Shown in pieces: positions 20,364 through 28,744 of a stretch of 64,000 bases of DNA. Where the stretch lies: the NCBI GenBank assembly GCA_963760985.1, contig CAVXFM010000016.1, positions 248,001 to 312,000 of the forward strand. Reading direction: 5' to 3'. The translations under genes were made by a program, and so were the position numbers. Position 1 is the first letter of the stretch. Every line of letters starts with the position of its first letter. This stretch comes from JACRDG01 sp963760985. Its GTDB lineage: Bacteria; Desulfobacterota; Desulfomonilia; Desulfomonilales; Desulfomonilaceae. Below the pieces are notes generated by a model. The model had not been told where the DNA came from. It saw only the letters and a program-made list of their open reading frames with translations, and did not search any database.

Positions 20364-20392
20364 TTGACAATCCTCTCGGTCCGTTGCAGAAT
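20364..20392 (+). promoter_or_regulatory. Candidate sigma-70-type promoter for TPR gene
   Basis: TTGACA at 20364-20369 is followed after 17 nt by CAGAAT at 20387-20392 (4 of 6 matches to TATAAT). It lies 55 nt before the TTG start of the TPR gene and after the kinase stop. It was found by eye only. Confidence 0.4.
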
Positions 20393-20446
20393 AATTAACT
20401 GAGAGGATAACCAATTGTAACGCAATTCTTGGCTATGGTGTGAGGA

Positions 20447-21199
20447 TTGATTATTAAGGCCTCGATAATAGTTGTGTTTATTGTTTGCTTGGTCGTCGTC
20501 GGTGAGCCCTGCCGTGCACAACCCTCACCTCCGAGACACGTCAAAAGCCTGAGTAAGTCCCCCTCGTTCTATCTGGACCGCGGCAAGATCCAACTGGAGC
20601 GAAAGCATTATGCCGCGGCAGTGCGTTCACTCTCCATGGTTATCCGTGCCACGCCCGGAGCTGCCGAAGCCTATCACTTACGAGGAAGCGCGTTTGACAA
20701 GCTCGGTGTGGCGCACAAAGCGATCCGAGATTTTTCGCGTTACATCGAACTCAGACCTCAAGATCCTCGCGGGTACATTCTGCGGGGTGACGCGCGGAAT
20801 TTTAACAAGGAGCATGAGGCGGCTGTCGAAGATTACTCTCATGCGATAAAACTGGCTTCGCGTTCGGTTCCCGCGTACCTGGGCAGGGGGTTGGCCTATG
20901 CGGCATTGGAGCGCTATGGCGAGGCCATAAAGGATTACCAGTGGGTTCTGGCGCTTGATCCTAACAATAATGAAGCGGCAGAGAACATGGCATTGGCGTG
21001 CATGCGTTCGGGCAGACATCTGCAAGCAGTAGGCTATTTTGAGAAAGCCTTGAAGCACGAAAGGGACCCCCAATGGCGGGCTAAGATAGAGAAGTGGCTC
21101 GAACAGGTGGTCAACGACCCCAGTGTGCGATCTCGCAAGGCAGAAGGATTGACCAATCGTCCCAGGCCGTTGGGCCCCACTGCGAAGCCCCTGTGGTGA
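20447..21199 (+). CDS. Exported TPR-repeat protein
   Basis: An N-terminal signal peptide (IIVVFIVCLVVVGEPCRA) precedes about five TPR units, seen as FYLDRGKIQLERKHYAAAVRSLSMVIRATP, AYHLRGSAFDKLGVAHKAIRDFSRYIELRP, GYILRGDARNFNKEHEAAVEDYSHAIKLA, AYLGRGLAYAALERYGEAIKDYQWVLALDP and a last degenerate unit. TPRs form protein-binding superhelices, so it is probably a periplasmic scaffold or chaperone. GEPC could be read as a lipobox-like site but lacks a good Leu at -3. The start is TTG 20447, close after GTGAGGA. The tail is Arg/Pro-rich. A mobile-like repeat cluster follows the stop. Confidence 0.8.
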   Translation: MIIKASIIVVFIVCLVVVGEPCRAQPSPPRHVKSLSKSPSFYLDRGKIQLERKHYAAAVRSLSMVIRATPGAAEAYHLRGSAFDKLGVAHKAIRDFSRYIELRPQDPRGYILRGDARNFNKEHEAAVEDYSHAIKLASRSVPAYLGRGLAYAALERYGEAIKDYQWVLALDPNNNEAAENMALACMRSGRHLQAVGYFEKALKHERDPQWRAKIEKWLEQVVNDPSVRSRKAEGLTNRPRPLGPTAKPLW

Positions 21200-21260
21200 G
21201 AGATTACAACCGAACGTCCCCTCCTCCAAGACATCCTCCCGTTAAAGGCCCGACTATGGT

Positions 21261-21368
21261 GCCTTCCCCCGAACCCCCATCCCCAAGAACTTTAAGCACT
21301 TGCCAGCTCCCGCTGGTCGCTGGACAGGGCGGCATTTTCATGGTTCGTTGTGACCCTCAAGGTCATGG
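21261..21368 (-). repeat. Hairpin repeat, copy A2 (truncated)
   Basis: On the minus strand this reads CCATGACCTTGAGGGTCACAA, ATGAAAATGCC, CCAGCGACCAGCGGGAGCTGG and TTCGGGGGAAGGC, matching copy A1 almost base for base but stopping in the first hairpin arm. The second arm and terminal CATTTTCAT are missing. It lies directly beside the 145-bp element at 21371-21515. Confidence 0.7.
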
Positions 21369-21370
21369 GG

Positions 21371-21515
21371 GTGCCAAAAGCTTTGACCGAAATAGGCGTG
21401 TCTGTGACTGTGGCGGGAATCCTTCCGAACGAAGATCCGACGGCTTTGCGTCGCTCGAAGTGAGAAGGAGTTCCCGCTACCGCAGGAGCGATCAATCGGA
21501 CAAAACTTTTGGCAA
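21371..21515 (-). repeat. 145-bp element with TGCCAAAA inverted ends, copy 2
   Basis: The ends are TGCCAAAAGC and CTTTTGGCA (plus strand), again an inverted terminal repeat, and the minus strand aligns end to end with 10160-10304 including GAGCGACGCA..CCGTCGGATC. Internal identity is moderate, implying an old duplication. Both copies sit next to an A-family hairpin repeat, which suggests they spread together or share a target. Confidence 0.6.
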
Positions 21516-21671
21516 TGAGTACATGCTCTCTCACTGAGGAAAGCGGGTCGTAAGCCGGTTACTGCGTGGGTATTTTGACAGCCGGACCTCATGATGATAA
21601 ATTGAGCGGCTGTGTCAACAAACTCGGCATGAGAATTCCGTGCCGGGGTATGAATGAACGAGGTGCCGTAC

Positions 21672-23054
21672 ATGAATTCCGATCCTATCAAGCCCTCAAA
21701 TATTTACGGGGCCGCAACGTTACCATTTCACCTCAAAGTCGCATGGCGCGCCTTCCAATTGATGGTGAAAAGGGAGAACCGGCTGAAGCAGAGACAGCAC
21801 AAGGTCAGCCCGGTCGATGCGCTTTTCAATTTTGCGAAGCTCTCCTTTCTCAAGTCGACGCTGTTGAAATATCGTCACCCGGTCCGGTTCGGCGATTCGG
21901 TGGTGATGGACAGCACCTTTCCGCCATTTCCGTCCCGTGGTTTTGACAAGCGGCTCTCGAATTACATCAACACCCTTGATATTACAGAGACTCCTTCAGG
22001 AATCGTGTCGATTTCCACTACCAATTGCTGTCCTTATGCATGCGCGTTTTGTTCGACCAACGCGCGTCACAATACAGAAAACGACCTGGACGAAGACCTC
22101 CTGAAGAAGACAATACGTCAGGTGGAAGGCCTGGGCGTGCCGATGATCATCCTGCATGGCGGCGAGCCCATGTTCCGATACGATCGATTCCTGAGGCTCG
22201 TAAAGCATGTGAGCGCGGATACCTGTCTGTGGATGTTCACCACAGGGTACGGAGTTACTGAGGAAAAAGCCCGTGAACTCAAGCAAAATGGTTTGTTCGG
22301 CGTGTGGGTGAGCCTCGACCATTTTCAGCCCGAAGTCCATAGCCGCCTCAGAGGACATCCTGAGGCCTTTGAGAACGCATGCCGGGCTGTCGAGTGCTTC
22401 CGCAAAGCCGGCGTGTATACCTGTCTGTCTCTGGTGCCGACTCCCGATCTGCGAGAAGCGGAGAACTTCAAGAAATATTACGACTTTGCGCGTGATTTGG
22501 GCGTCGCGGAGATACGAGTGATGGAAGTGAAGCCTTCCGGCCGTGAGGCATGTAGGGGCGTAATCCCGCACAGTCCGGTGCTGGAGAAACTACAACAGGA
22601 CCTGTTCCGGGATCCTGCGTATCGGAATCACCCGCCCCTGAGCGGCCTTTCCACATGGCTTGAGAAAGACCGCGCCCTGGGCTGCCAATGTCGCTTCGAG
22701 TACTTGTTTGTGACCTCCACCGGCGAGGTTCAGCCGTGTGAGGCCGCGGAAATATCGTTCGGGAACATTAAGGATGAGGATTTTCTCACCATATACGCTC
22801 GCACGTGCAAGGCCTTTCCCCGTCCCTCGACAGGTTGCATTCCCATGGTGATGTACGACGAGGTTCGTCAATATCAACAGCGCAAAGAGGAATTGTCCTC
22901 TCAAGAAAAATGTGAGATTTCCACGCGGATCATGGCAGGGTTTCAGGAAAGAGGCGACGTCCCGGGCGCGTACAAGCCGATCTGGTCGCTTTATCAGCGC
23001 CGCCTGGGGTCACTGCACCGTCGGAGAAGATCTGCGAGCAATTCCGGCAAGTAA
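21672..23054 (+). CDS. Radical SAM protein with SPASM-like C-terminus
   Basis: The protein of about 460 aa has the radical SAM cluster motif CPYACAFC (CxxxCxxC) followed by LGVPMIILHGGEPMFRYD, the GGEP SAM-binding motif. Later LGCQCRFEYLFVTSTGEVQPCEAAEISFGNI resembles a SPASM/twitch region with extra Cys ligands for auxiliary Fe-S clusters. A basic N-terminal region of about 110 residues precedes the core. Such enzymes modify peptides or activate partner enzymes, but the substrate is unknown. ATG 21672 is chosen because GAGGTG lies 6 nt upstream; ATG 21654 is also in frame. No precursor peptide gene is seen nearby; the flanks are repeats. Confidence 0.85.
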   Translation: MNSDPIKPSNIYGAATLPFHLKVAWRAFQLMVKRENRLKQRQHKVSPVDALFNFAKLSFLKSTLLKYRHPVRFGDSVVMDSTFPPFPSRGFDKRLSNYINTLDITETPSGIVSISTTNCCPYACAFCSTNARHNTENDLDEDLLKKTIRQVEGLGVPMIILHGGEPMFRYDRFLRLVKHVSADTCLWMFTTGYGVTEEKARELKQNGLFGVWVSLDHFQPEVHSRLRGHPEAFENACRAVECFRKAGVYTCLSLVPTPDLREAENFKKYYDFARDLGVAEIRVMEVKPSGREACRGVIPHSPVLEKLQQDLFRDPAYRNHPPLSGLSTWLEKDRALGCQCRFEYLFVTSTGEVQPCEAAEISFGNIKDEDFLTIYARTCKAFPRPSTGCIPMVMYDEVRQYQQRKEELSSQEKCEISTRIMAGFQERGDVPGAYKPIWSLYQRRLGSLHRRRRSASNSGK

Positions 23055-23210
23055 CGTGGTGAGGACCTGCCAACAAACTGGCGTTGGAGCTGCGTGAGGC
23101 CGGCGATCTCCCTCACTGCGGACGGCGTGGAGACGTCCGATCTTCGTTTAGGAGATCGCGGGCCCGCCGACGCAATTGGTTGTCGGTGAGCTCATCGAAG
23201 CGAGCGTGCC

Positions 23211-23312
23211 GCGTTCTGCCAGGCATTGCTTTCCCTGAGGCACCACGAAGAGCCACGGTGGCCAAGCACACCATCGTGCCCCGGATTCGGGAAAGCATTG
23301 CGTGTCGCAATA
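23211..23312 (+). repeat. B-family motif as an imperfect inverted pair
   Basis: GCATTGCTTTCCCTGAGGCACCACGA at the left is roughly complementary to TCGTGCCCCGGATTCGGGAAAGCATTGC at the right, forming a large imperfect palindrome. The right arm also matches motifs at 30508-30551 and 30979-31021 (TCGTGGCACGTTACCGGGAAAGCATTGCG type). It lies immediately past the 3' end of the minus-strand PhoU gene. Confidence 0.5.
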
Positions 23313-23317
23313 GCCCG

Positions 23318-23944
23318 TTAAGCCGCCGCAGCTGTCTTCAGCTTGAGCAGACTCTCGACCATGCGGATCAGGCGCTCATTCGCTCCCTTTGCAGAGTCGA
23401 GGATATCCAGGTAAAGCGATGAAGCCTTGGGGGAACAGAGCCCGTCTATCAAGCGATCCTCGTGGGCCAAGGCGAAATCCACGGTCATCTGCGCAAGCTT
23501 CTTTTGCTTTTCGTGCACCGGCCCGAGCAGCTCCCAGTTGCTGTTAGCCAGTATTTCTCTGATGGTCTTCAGAATGTCCGACAGGAGCCCGAACAACTCG
23601 GTCAGCTCCGCATGGGCTTTGTCACTGAAGGGGATGCCATCGCGGGCCTTGATGCGCGCACAGTTGATTACACCCTCCACATAGTCCCCGGCCCGTTCCA
23701 GGTGCCCTGGAAAGAGGACGAGGGCTTTGAGTATTTCTCCGGTGGTCGAAGGGGAACAGACGAGATCGCCGGTAAGCTGCTTCTCTTCCTGGTGAATCTC
23801 GTGTCCCAGAGCATCGCACTTCTTCATTTTCTCCGGGTCTGCAATGATGAGGGACTTGTAAGCGAGGGTGGTCATGTCCATGAGCCTAGTCAACATGACC
23901 AACAACCCCTCTTCCAGACAGGTCATATCAGCGGGGGGACTCAT
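23318..23944 (-). CDS. PhoU-domain protein
   Basis: This 208-aa all-helical protein has two PhoU-like three-helix units: one from MLTRLMDMTTLAYKSLIIADPEKMKKCDALGHEIHQEEKQLTGDL and one from ELFGLLSDILKTIREILAN to the end. The pattern with LFPGHLERAGDYVEGVINCARIK resembles the PhoU domains of Na/Pi cotransporters and of stand-alone regulators. PhoU proteins bind metal clusters and restrain phosphate uptake. ATG 23944 is preceded by GGAGGAACTCT. No pst or pho genes are adjacent; a pit-DUF47 pair is at 31441-33091. Confidence 0.8.
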   Translation of the reverse strand: MSPPADMTCLEEGLLVMLTRLMDMTTLAYKSLIIADPEKMKKCDALGHEIHQEEKQLTGDLVCSPSTTGEILKALVLFPGHLERAGDYVEGVINCARIKARDGIPFSDKAHAELTELFGLLSDILKTIREILANSNWELLGPVHEKQKKLAQMTVDFALAHEDRLIDGLCSPKASSLYLDILDSAKGANERLIRMVESLLKLKTAAAA

Positions 23945-24845
23945 AGAGTTCCTCCAGTCTGGATGCTTCACGATCAAGCTTAGGGCTGATCAAGCGAAAG
24001 GGGTTGAAGAAAACATGCTTGTCTTTCATCTGGAATCGTCCTCCTTTTGATCGCGGTTCCCGGGATACGTCTGCGCTGACGAAATCTCTTCGCATAAGTT
24101 AGTGATCCTGGGAAGACAAAGAAAGTCTCTCAGGGTGCGAGACGCGCAGCCCCTGACCGACGCTAACTTCAAAACCGCTGAACTGAGTTCCGGCCTGGAA
24201 TCCGGCCTGACTTCCTGAGAGTTGCCAGCCGGTAAGATACTCTGATACAAGGAAAAGATCAAGATTTAGCCTGCGTTACCTCGGGCAATTTTCAGGCGCG
24301 GCCTCTCGAATCGAAGAGCGCAGGGCCTCTTCATGCACGCACCAAAGGGGGAGAACCAGCGAGGGACGCCGTTTCCGTGGGGCCATACCTGCGAAGAAAA
24401 AAAAGGAGCTTCGTACCCGGTCTCCTGAATACGGATTCAACGGAATGAGGTGCGCGGCATCGAGGGCCTCCCGCCTTGGGCGCCACCGCAGGCCGATCCA
24501 GTTCCCTCGGATGTGGTGACCATCGGCACCCCCATCCTTCAGGGTTTCTTGTCGACCGGACGCGGTTCTCCCCAGATGATCGCATGCTACCCGAATACGA
24601 GACCGAAATCGCGCTTCAAGGTCCTTAAGTCCGGCAATTCCGTGGGCACGCCCCCGGCTGTGGCATCGCGAACGCGTTTGCCACGGCAGCCTTTCTCCTC
24701 CATCAGACATTCTGCAGAGAGGGGAGGTACTGACATTTTTATGTAAAAACTGCGGTGGCTTGTTATCAAAACACTTTTCAGCGTAAGCTCGATCCGAGCG
24801 AATGAGCTATACTGAGGACCCACAATTCTGCGAGGAGACGTGAAG
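23945..24845. other. 900-bp gap, no gene recognised
   Basis: Open frames at 24276-24710 (minus) and 24450-24746 (plus) overlap each other, have no ribosome-binding site of note and show no family resemblance; the minus frame is Arg-rich, as expected for antisense reading of GC-rich DNA. A TATACT at about 24809 could be a -10 for thiM, without a good -35. A decayed gene cannot be excluded. Confidence 0.4.
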
Positions 24846-25654
24846 ATGACACAGTATCGAAAAGTGGCCGGGGAAATCTTGAGCCGCATCCGCACCAAAA
24901 AACCGGTGGTCCACAGCATCACCAACTACGTGGTGATGAACTCAACCGCGAATGTGCTTCTGGCCATGGGCGCGTCGCCCATCATGGCGCACGCCCCTGA
25001 GGAAATCGAAGATATCCTGGCCCTATCCCACTCGATGGTCATCAATATCGGCACCCTTTCCCGACCGTGGATACAATCCATGACCCTGGCAGGCCGCGTA
25101 GCCGCAACTTCTGGCAAGCCATTCGTATTGGACCCGGTAGGAGCAGGGGCGACGAGACTGCGCACACGTGTACTGCCCTGGACATCATTGAGTCATCAGT
25201 TCCCACAGTGATTCGCGGCAACGCGTCGGAAATCCTTGCGTTGTCACCCAGCGGCGGTACAACCCGGGGAGTGGATTCGATGCATACCACGGATCAAGCC
25301 ACGGATGCGGCCAAAAGCATAGCGCTCTCGCTGGAAACCGTCATCGCCGTGACAGGAGAAGAAGACCTGGTCACCGATGGCCGGAAGGGTCTCGTGGTGT
25401 CTGGAGGCCACGAGTTGATGAAGTACGTTACCGGTACGGGCTGCGCGGCCAGTGTGATCATCGCCGCGTTCCTGGCCGAGGAGCCGGACCCGCTCGTCGC
25501 GACCGCGGCCGCTCTGGCCTTCTTCGCCCTGGCCGGTGAAAGGGCTGCGGCAGAAGCTCCTTTGCCTGGCACATTCTGGGTGAAGATTCTCGACGCGCTC
25601 TATGGCATCACCCCTGAGGACTTGAGCGCACATGCAAGGATCAACCGCACATGA
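24846..25654 (+). CDS. thiM: Hydroxyethylthiazole kinase, frameshifted
   Basis: The first frame carries KPVVHSITNYVVMNSTANVLLAMGASPIMAHAPEE and SGKPFVLDPVGAGATRLRT. The second carries VPTVIRGNASEILAL and HELMKYVTGTGCAASVIIAAFLA, the ribokinase-like GTGC anion hole. Removing two bases (a duplicated GT at the GTAC of 25170-25173) gives RTRTALDIIESS, which lines up with RTESARDII-type sequences and a 268-aa enzyme of family length. ThiM phosphorylates 4-methyl-5-(2-hydroxyethyl)thiazole in thiamine salvage. ATG 24846 has GAGGAG upstream; GTG 24840 is too close to it. It overlaps thiE by 4 nt. Confidence 0.9.
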
Positions 25655-26310
25655 CGCCTCCTCTCGCGTGGGATGTGTACCTGGTGACAGACAGATCTTT
25701 TTCCAAGAATCGGTCAACCCTGGAAATAGTCGTTGCCGCGGTCGAGGGCGGGATCTCCGTGGTCCAGCTTCGGGAGAAGGATCTTGAAACGAAAGACTTT
25801 TACGAAGAGGGCATGAAGATCCGGAAATTTCTCCGAGATCGAAAGGTGCCACTCATCGTGAATGACAGGCTGGATATTGCATTGGCCATCGACGCGGACG
25901 GGATCCATCTGGGACAGAAAGACCTGCCTGTAAAGGTGGCCAGGAGCATCCTGGGACCGGACCGCATTATAGGTGTCTCTGTAGAAAAACCCGCGGACAT
26001 CGACAAGCACGCGGTCATGTACGCAGACTATCTCGCGGTGAGCCCGGTCTTTGCCACGGGCACGAAAACCGACACGGCCGCGCCGTGGGGATTGGCTGGG
26101 GTTACACAGGCACGCTCCATCACTGAATTGCCGCTTGTGGCCATCGGATCGATGAAGATTGACAATGCGCGAGAGGTGGTCATGGCAGGCGCTGACTGCG
26201 TGGCGGTCGTTACCGCTATTGTGTCGGCAGACGATCCGGCTGAGGCCACTCGAAGATTGGTATGTGAGGTGCGAGCCGCCAAGGCCACGCGAGGAACGCT
26301 GGCGCGCTGA
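25651..26310 (+). CDS. thiE: Thiamine-phosphate synthase
   Basis: The 219-aa TIM-barrel shows the ThiE motifs VYLVTDRSF, GGISVVQLREKD, VPLIVNDRLDIALAIDADGIHLGQKDLP, RIIGVSVEKPADI, YLAVSPVFATGTKTDTAAPWGL and GADCVAVVTAI. It couples hydroxymethylpyrimidine pyrophosphate to thiazole phosphate, yielding thiamine monophosphate. Overlap with thiM (ATGA) shows a thiM-thiE salvage operon. No thiD is present here, and no TPP riboswitch was found upstream. The C-terminus has a short basic tail. A strong hairpin follows about 135 nt downstream. Confidence 0.94.
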   Translation: MTPPLAWDVYLVTDRSFSKNRSTLEIVVAAVEGGISVVQLREKDLETKDFYEEGMKIRKFLRDRKVPLIVNDRLDIALAIDADGIHLGQKDLPVKVARSILGPDRIIGVSVEKPADIDKHAVMYADYLAVSPVFATGTKTDTAAPWGLAGVTQARSITELPLVAIGSMKIDNAREVVMAGADCVAVVTAIVSADDPAEATRRLVCEVRAAKATRGTLAR

Positions 26311-26445
26311 TTTGTGTGATTCGGGAGAGGGAGAGTTTCCGGTTACCGAGCACGTGGAAAAAAGCCCGAGCGCTCTGACCCGTGCGTGCGGTCTTGCGTT
26401 TTTGTTTCACGGGGCCGGAGGCCTCAAAAGCAAGGAGTCCCAATG

Positions 26446-26479
26446 GACCGCGGTACCGACACTTGCCGGTGCCGCGGTC
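26446..26479. terminator. 13-bp hairpin between convergent genes
   Basis: GACCGCGGTACCG and CGGTGCCGCGGTC pair over 13 positions (one G-U) with an 8-nt loop, between the thiE stop and the end of the convergent exported-protein gene. No T-tract follows in either direction, so it may terminate weakly or be a stabilising 3' structure. Confidence 0.5.
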
Positions 26480-26516
26480 TCTTGTCGTAATTTGGGGCGA
26501 TCTCTTGAGGCACCTT

Positions 26517-26975
26517 TTATTTCGCGCCTGAAGGGACTTTTATTCTCTTCTTCTTACTGCTTTTTTTGAGGGAGTGAGTGGATTTCTTCTTCTTGAGCGC
26601 AGCGGGCTTTTCTTCCTTCGCGGGTTTCCGTTCCTTTTGCACTTTTTCTTGTGCCGGTGAGGCTGACTTTTCTTGGACTGCCTGTGTTTCCTCTGCCGAC
26701 GAAGCGGATTCCTGCGACTCGGCCGCTGGGCCCTCGACAAAATGGGTCACGACCGACTTGAGGTCCATGGCCACCTGATCCACCGCGGCAATCAGAGTCG
26801 GGAAATACACTGCCTGATGGAGTTTATTCAGCGTGTCCGGATAAACTCCACGTGCCACCAGAGGAGAACAAGTGCATTCCTCCTTCCCTACTACCTGATA
26901 CCCTGCCGCGCCGGCAGTGCCGGTAAGCCCGGGTACCAGCGCCAATGCCACTAGAGCGACAATAAAGAAACGCAT
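26517..26975 (-). CDS. Exported protein with Lys-rich tail
   Basis: ATG 26975, behind AGGAG, begins a clear Sec signal peptide (MRFFIVALVALALVPGLTGTAGA). The mature part has a short domain with CTC (KEECTCSPLVARGVYPDTLNKLHQAVYFPTL) and a helix, then a low-complexity Glu/Ala/Ser stretch and a very basic Lys/Ser tail (ALKKKKSTHSLKKSSKKKR). The total is 152 aa. Such tails could bind anionic polymers or nucleic acid, but no family is recognised. A good promoter lies upstream at 27007-27034. Confidence 0.75.
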   Translation of the reverse strand: MRFFIVALVALALVPGLTGTAGAAGYQVVGKEECTCSPLVARGVYPDTLNKLHQAVYFPTLIAAVDQVAMDLKSVVTHFVEGPAAESQESASSAEETQAVQEKSASPAQEKVQKERKPAKEEKPAALKKKKSTHSLKKSSKKKRIKVPSGAK

Positions 26976-27006
26976 GTCTCTTCTCCTGATTAAAATGGGA
27001 AATTTT

Positions 27007-27034
27007 ATTATACTGAAATTGCAATAAAAATCAA
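27007..27034 (-). promoter_or_regulatory. Sigma-70-type promoter for the Lys-rich exported protein
   Basis: On the minus strand TTGATT (27034-27029), 16 nt and TATAAT (27012-27007) precede the ATG at 26975 by about 32 nt. The -10 is a perfect consensus in a locally AT-rich stretch. Confidence 0.55.
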
Positions 27035-27370
27035 GAACTACGTTGCCGGGGGGAGCAGGGTGAGAGAACGGCGTGAGCGAGAAAGCCCATTCAGGCCTGC
27101 AAAAGCATCGTTTCCCCATGGCTCTTGAGAAAAGATCAGGCTCTGTTTCAGCGGGCATCCGCACACCAACGTGGGGTGCCTTGGTGGTCGGCTTTTTCAG
27201 GCTCAATACATGACGCGCCGAACCATTTACCCCCTGATATGTGCGGAAACGATTACCGGGAACGACTGGTTTGCGATAAAGTTGTTTGACCCGCAGCAAT
27301 ATTTGGTGCAACCTACCTGGTTGACTGTATCCTCGGCAGCATCAGATACCACACGAAAGGAGATCGTGGA

Positions 27371-28339
27371 TTGAGAGTTCTATCCGGCATCCAGCCGAGC
27401 GGTTCCCTGCATATTGGCAATTACCTTGGGATGATGAGACCCATGATTGAGTATATGGACCAGTCTGAACTGTTTGTGTTCATCGTGAACCTTCACACGA
27501 TGACCAGCGTTCATGATGGGCCGAAACTCTCTACCGGCACCTTGGAGGCCGCTGCAGACTTCCTGGCCTTGGGCCTTGATCCCAACCGTAGCATCTTTTG
27601 GGTTCAGTCTGATGTCCCCGAGGTAGTCGAACTATCATGGATCTTGACGTGCATCACTCCCATGGGGTTACTGGAGCGTTGTCATTCGTTACAAAGACAA
27701 GATCGCGCGAGGGCTCTCGCCGAACCACGGTCTCTTCGCGTATCCAGGTACCTCATGGCCGCAGACATCTTGCTGTATCAATCCCACATCATCCCCGTAG
27801 GCAAAGACCAGAAGCAGCACGTGGAAGTGACCCGGGACATTGCAATCAAGTTCAACAACACCTTTGGCGAAACCTTTGTGCTCCCTGAGCCGCAGATCAG
27901 TGACGAAGTGGCCACTGTGCCCGGGATCGATGGGCAGAAGATGTCCAAATCCTATGACAACACCATAGAGATCTTTTCCGATGAGCGAACGCTCAAGCGA
28001 AAGGTTATGGGCATTGTCACGGATTCCACGCCTGTGGATCAGCCCAAGAATCCTGAAACGTGCAATCTCTTCCAGATCTTCAGACACTTCGCGACGGAAG
28101 ACCGCGTGGAAGAGGTGCGCAACCTCTACCTGCATGGCGGGGCAGCCTACGGGACGATCAAGAAGGAACTGGTGGGAGTGCTCTGGGATTTTTTCCGCGA
28201 AAACCGGGAAGAGCGAGCCAGGTTGCTCAACGATCCCGGCCACATCCGGGATATCTTGGCTTTCGGGGCTGAAAAGGCACGGGCGATTGCCGCGGGTACG
28301 ATAGATGACGTAAGGCGAAAAGTAGGCCTGTTGTACTAA
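27371..28339 (+). CDS. trpS: Tryptophanyl-tRNA synthetase with a scrambled internal segment
   Basis: Class I TrpRS with the HIGH motif (SGSLHIGNYLG), DILLYQSHIIPVGKDQKQHVEVTRDIA, and the KMSKS loop (GIDGQKMSKSYDN). Length, about 322 aa, is normal. Residues about 105-127 read LQRQDRARALAEPRSLRVSR; in the adjacent frame the same DNA encodes KDKIARGLSPNHGLFAYP, the true family sequence. One extra T in a GTAC (seen as GTTAC near 27689) and two extra bases at GGTACC (27747-27752; expected GTAC) shift the frame out and back in. The TTG start at 27371 follows AAGGAGAT. Confidence 0.92.
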   Translation: MRVLSGIQPSGSLHIGNYLGMMRPMIEYMDQSELFVFIVNLHTMTSVHDGPKLSTGTLEAAADFLALGLDPNRSIFWVQSDVPEVVELSWILTCITPMGLLERCHSLQRQDRARALAEPRSLRVSRYLMAADILLYQSHIIPVGKDQKQHVEVTRDIAIKFNNTFGETFVLPEPQISDEVATVPGIDGQKMSKSYDNTIEIFSDERTLKRKVMGIVTDSTPVDQPKNPETCNLFQIFRHFATEDRVEEVRNLYLHGGAAYGTIKKELVGVLWDFFRENREERARLLNDPGHIRDILAFGAEKARAIAAGTIDDVRRKVGLLY

Positions 28340-28562
28340 TGCCGGTGTGCGCCCATTCAGGTCTGACGGGCATCCGCCACGCGTCCGACACACAGTCAGG
28401 CTCACTGTACGCAGCTGAGGAGGCATGGCGGCTGTCTGATTGAGGTTGCGGACAATGGGAGAAGGGGCTTTTCTCAGTCGGTTAGTCTATCTATGGCGGA
28501 ACGTGAGCGTCTCGTTCTCCGGCCAGGTCCCCCCCAAAGCACAGGGCTCGTGTAGTGAACAA

Positions 28563-28713
28563 CCATGCCCCCGGTGGTGGCACAACGAACAATGAAAATC
28601 GCACCCTGTCCAGCAACCAGCGGAAGCTGGCAAGTGCTTGAAAGTCTTGGGGATGGGGGTTCGGGGGAAGGCCCTTCTTTCAAGAAGGGCCTTCCCCCGA
28701 AAATTCATTTTCA
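28563..28713 (+). repeat. Hairpin repeat, copy A3
   Basis: The copy runs from a diverged 5' part (ACAACGAACAATGAAAATCGCACC) through CCAGCAACCAGCGGAAGCTGG to the intact hairpin at 28663-28698 (GGGGGAAGGCCCTTCTT arms), ending CATTTTCA. It stops 31 nt before the nth start codon, so transcripts entering nth from upstream would pass through the hairpin. Compared with A1 it has scattered substitutions but no indels. Confidence 0.7.
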
Positions 28714-28744
28714 CAGGAACTCACCCGTCTCACGGAGAATGGGC

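Noticed and set aside
24276..24746. Overlapping ORFs on both strands in the PhoU-thiM gap
   Set aside because: Neither has a ribosome-binding site or recognisable motif; treated as non-coding.
24700..24845. TPP riboswitch upstream of thiM
   Set aside because: The conserved CTGAGA and ACCTGATCTGGATAATGCCAGCG-like segments could not be found.
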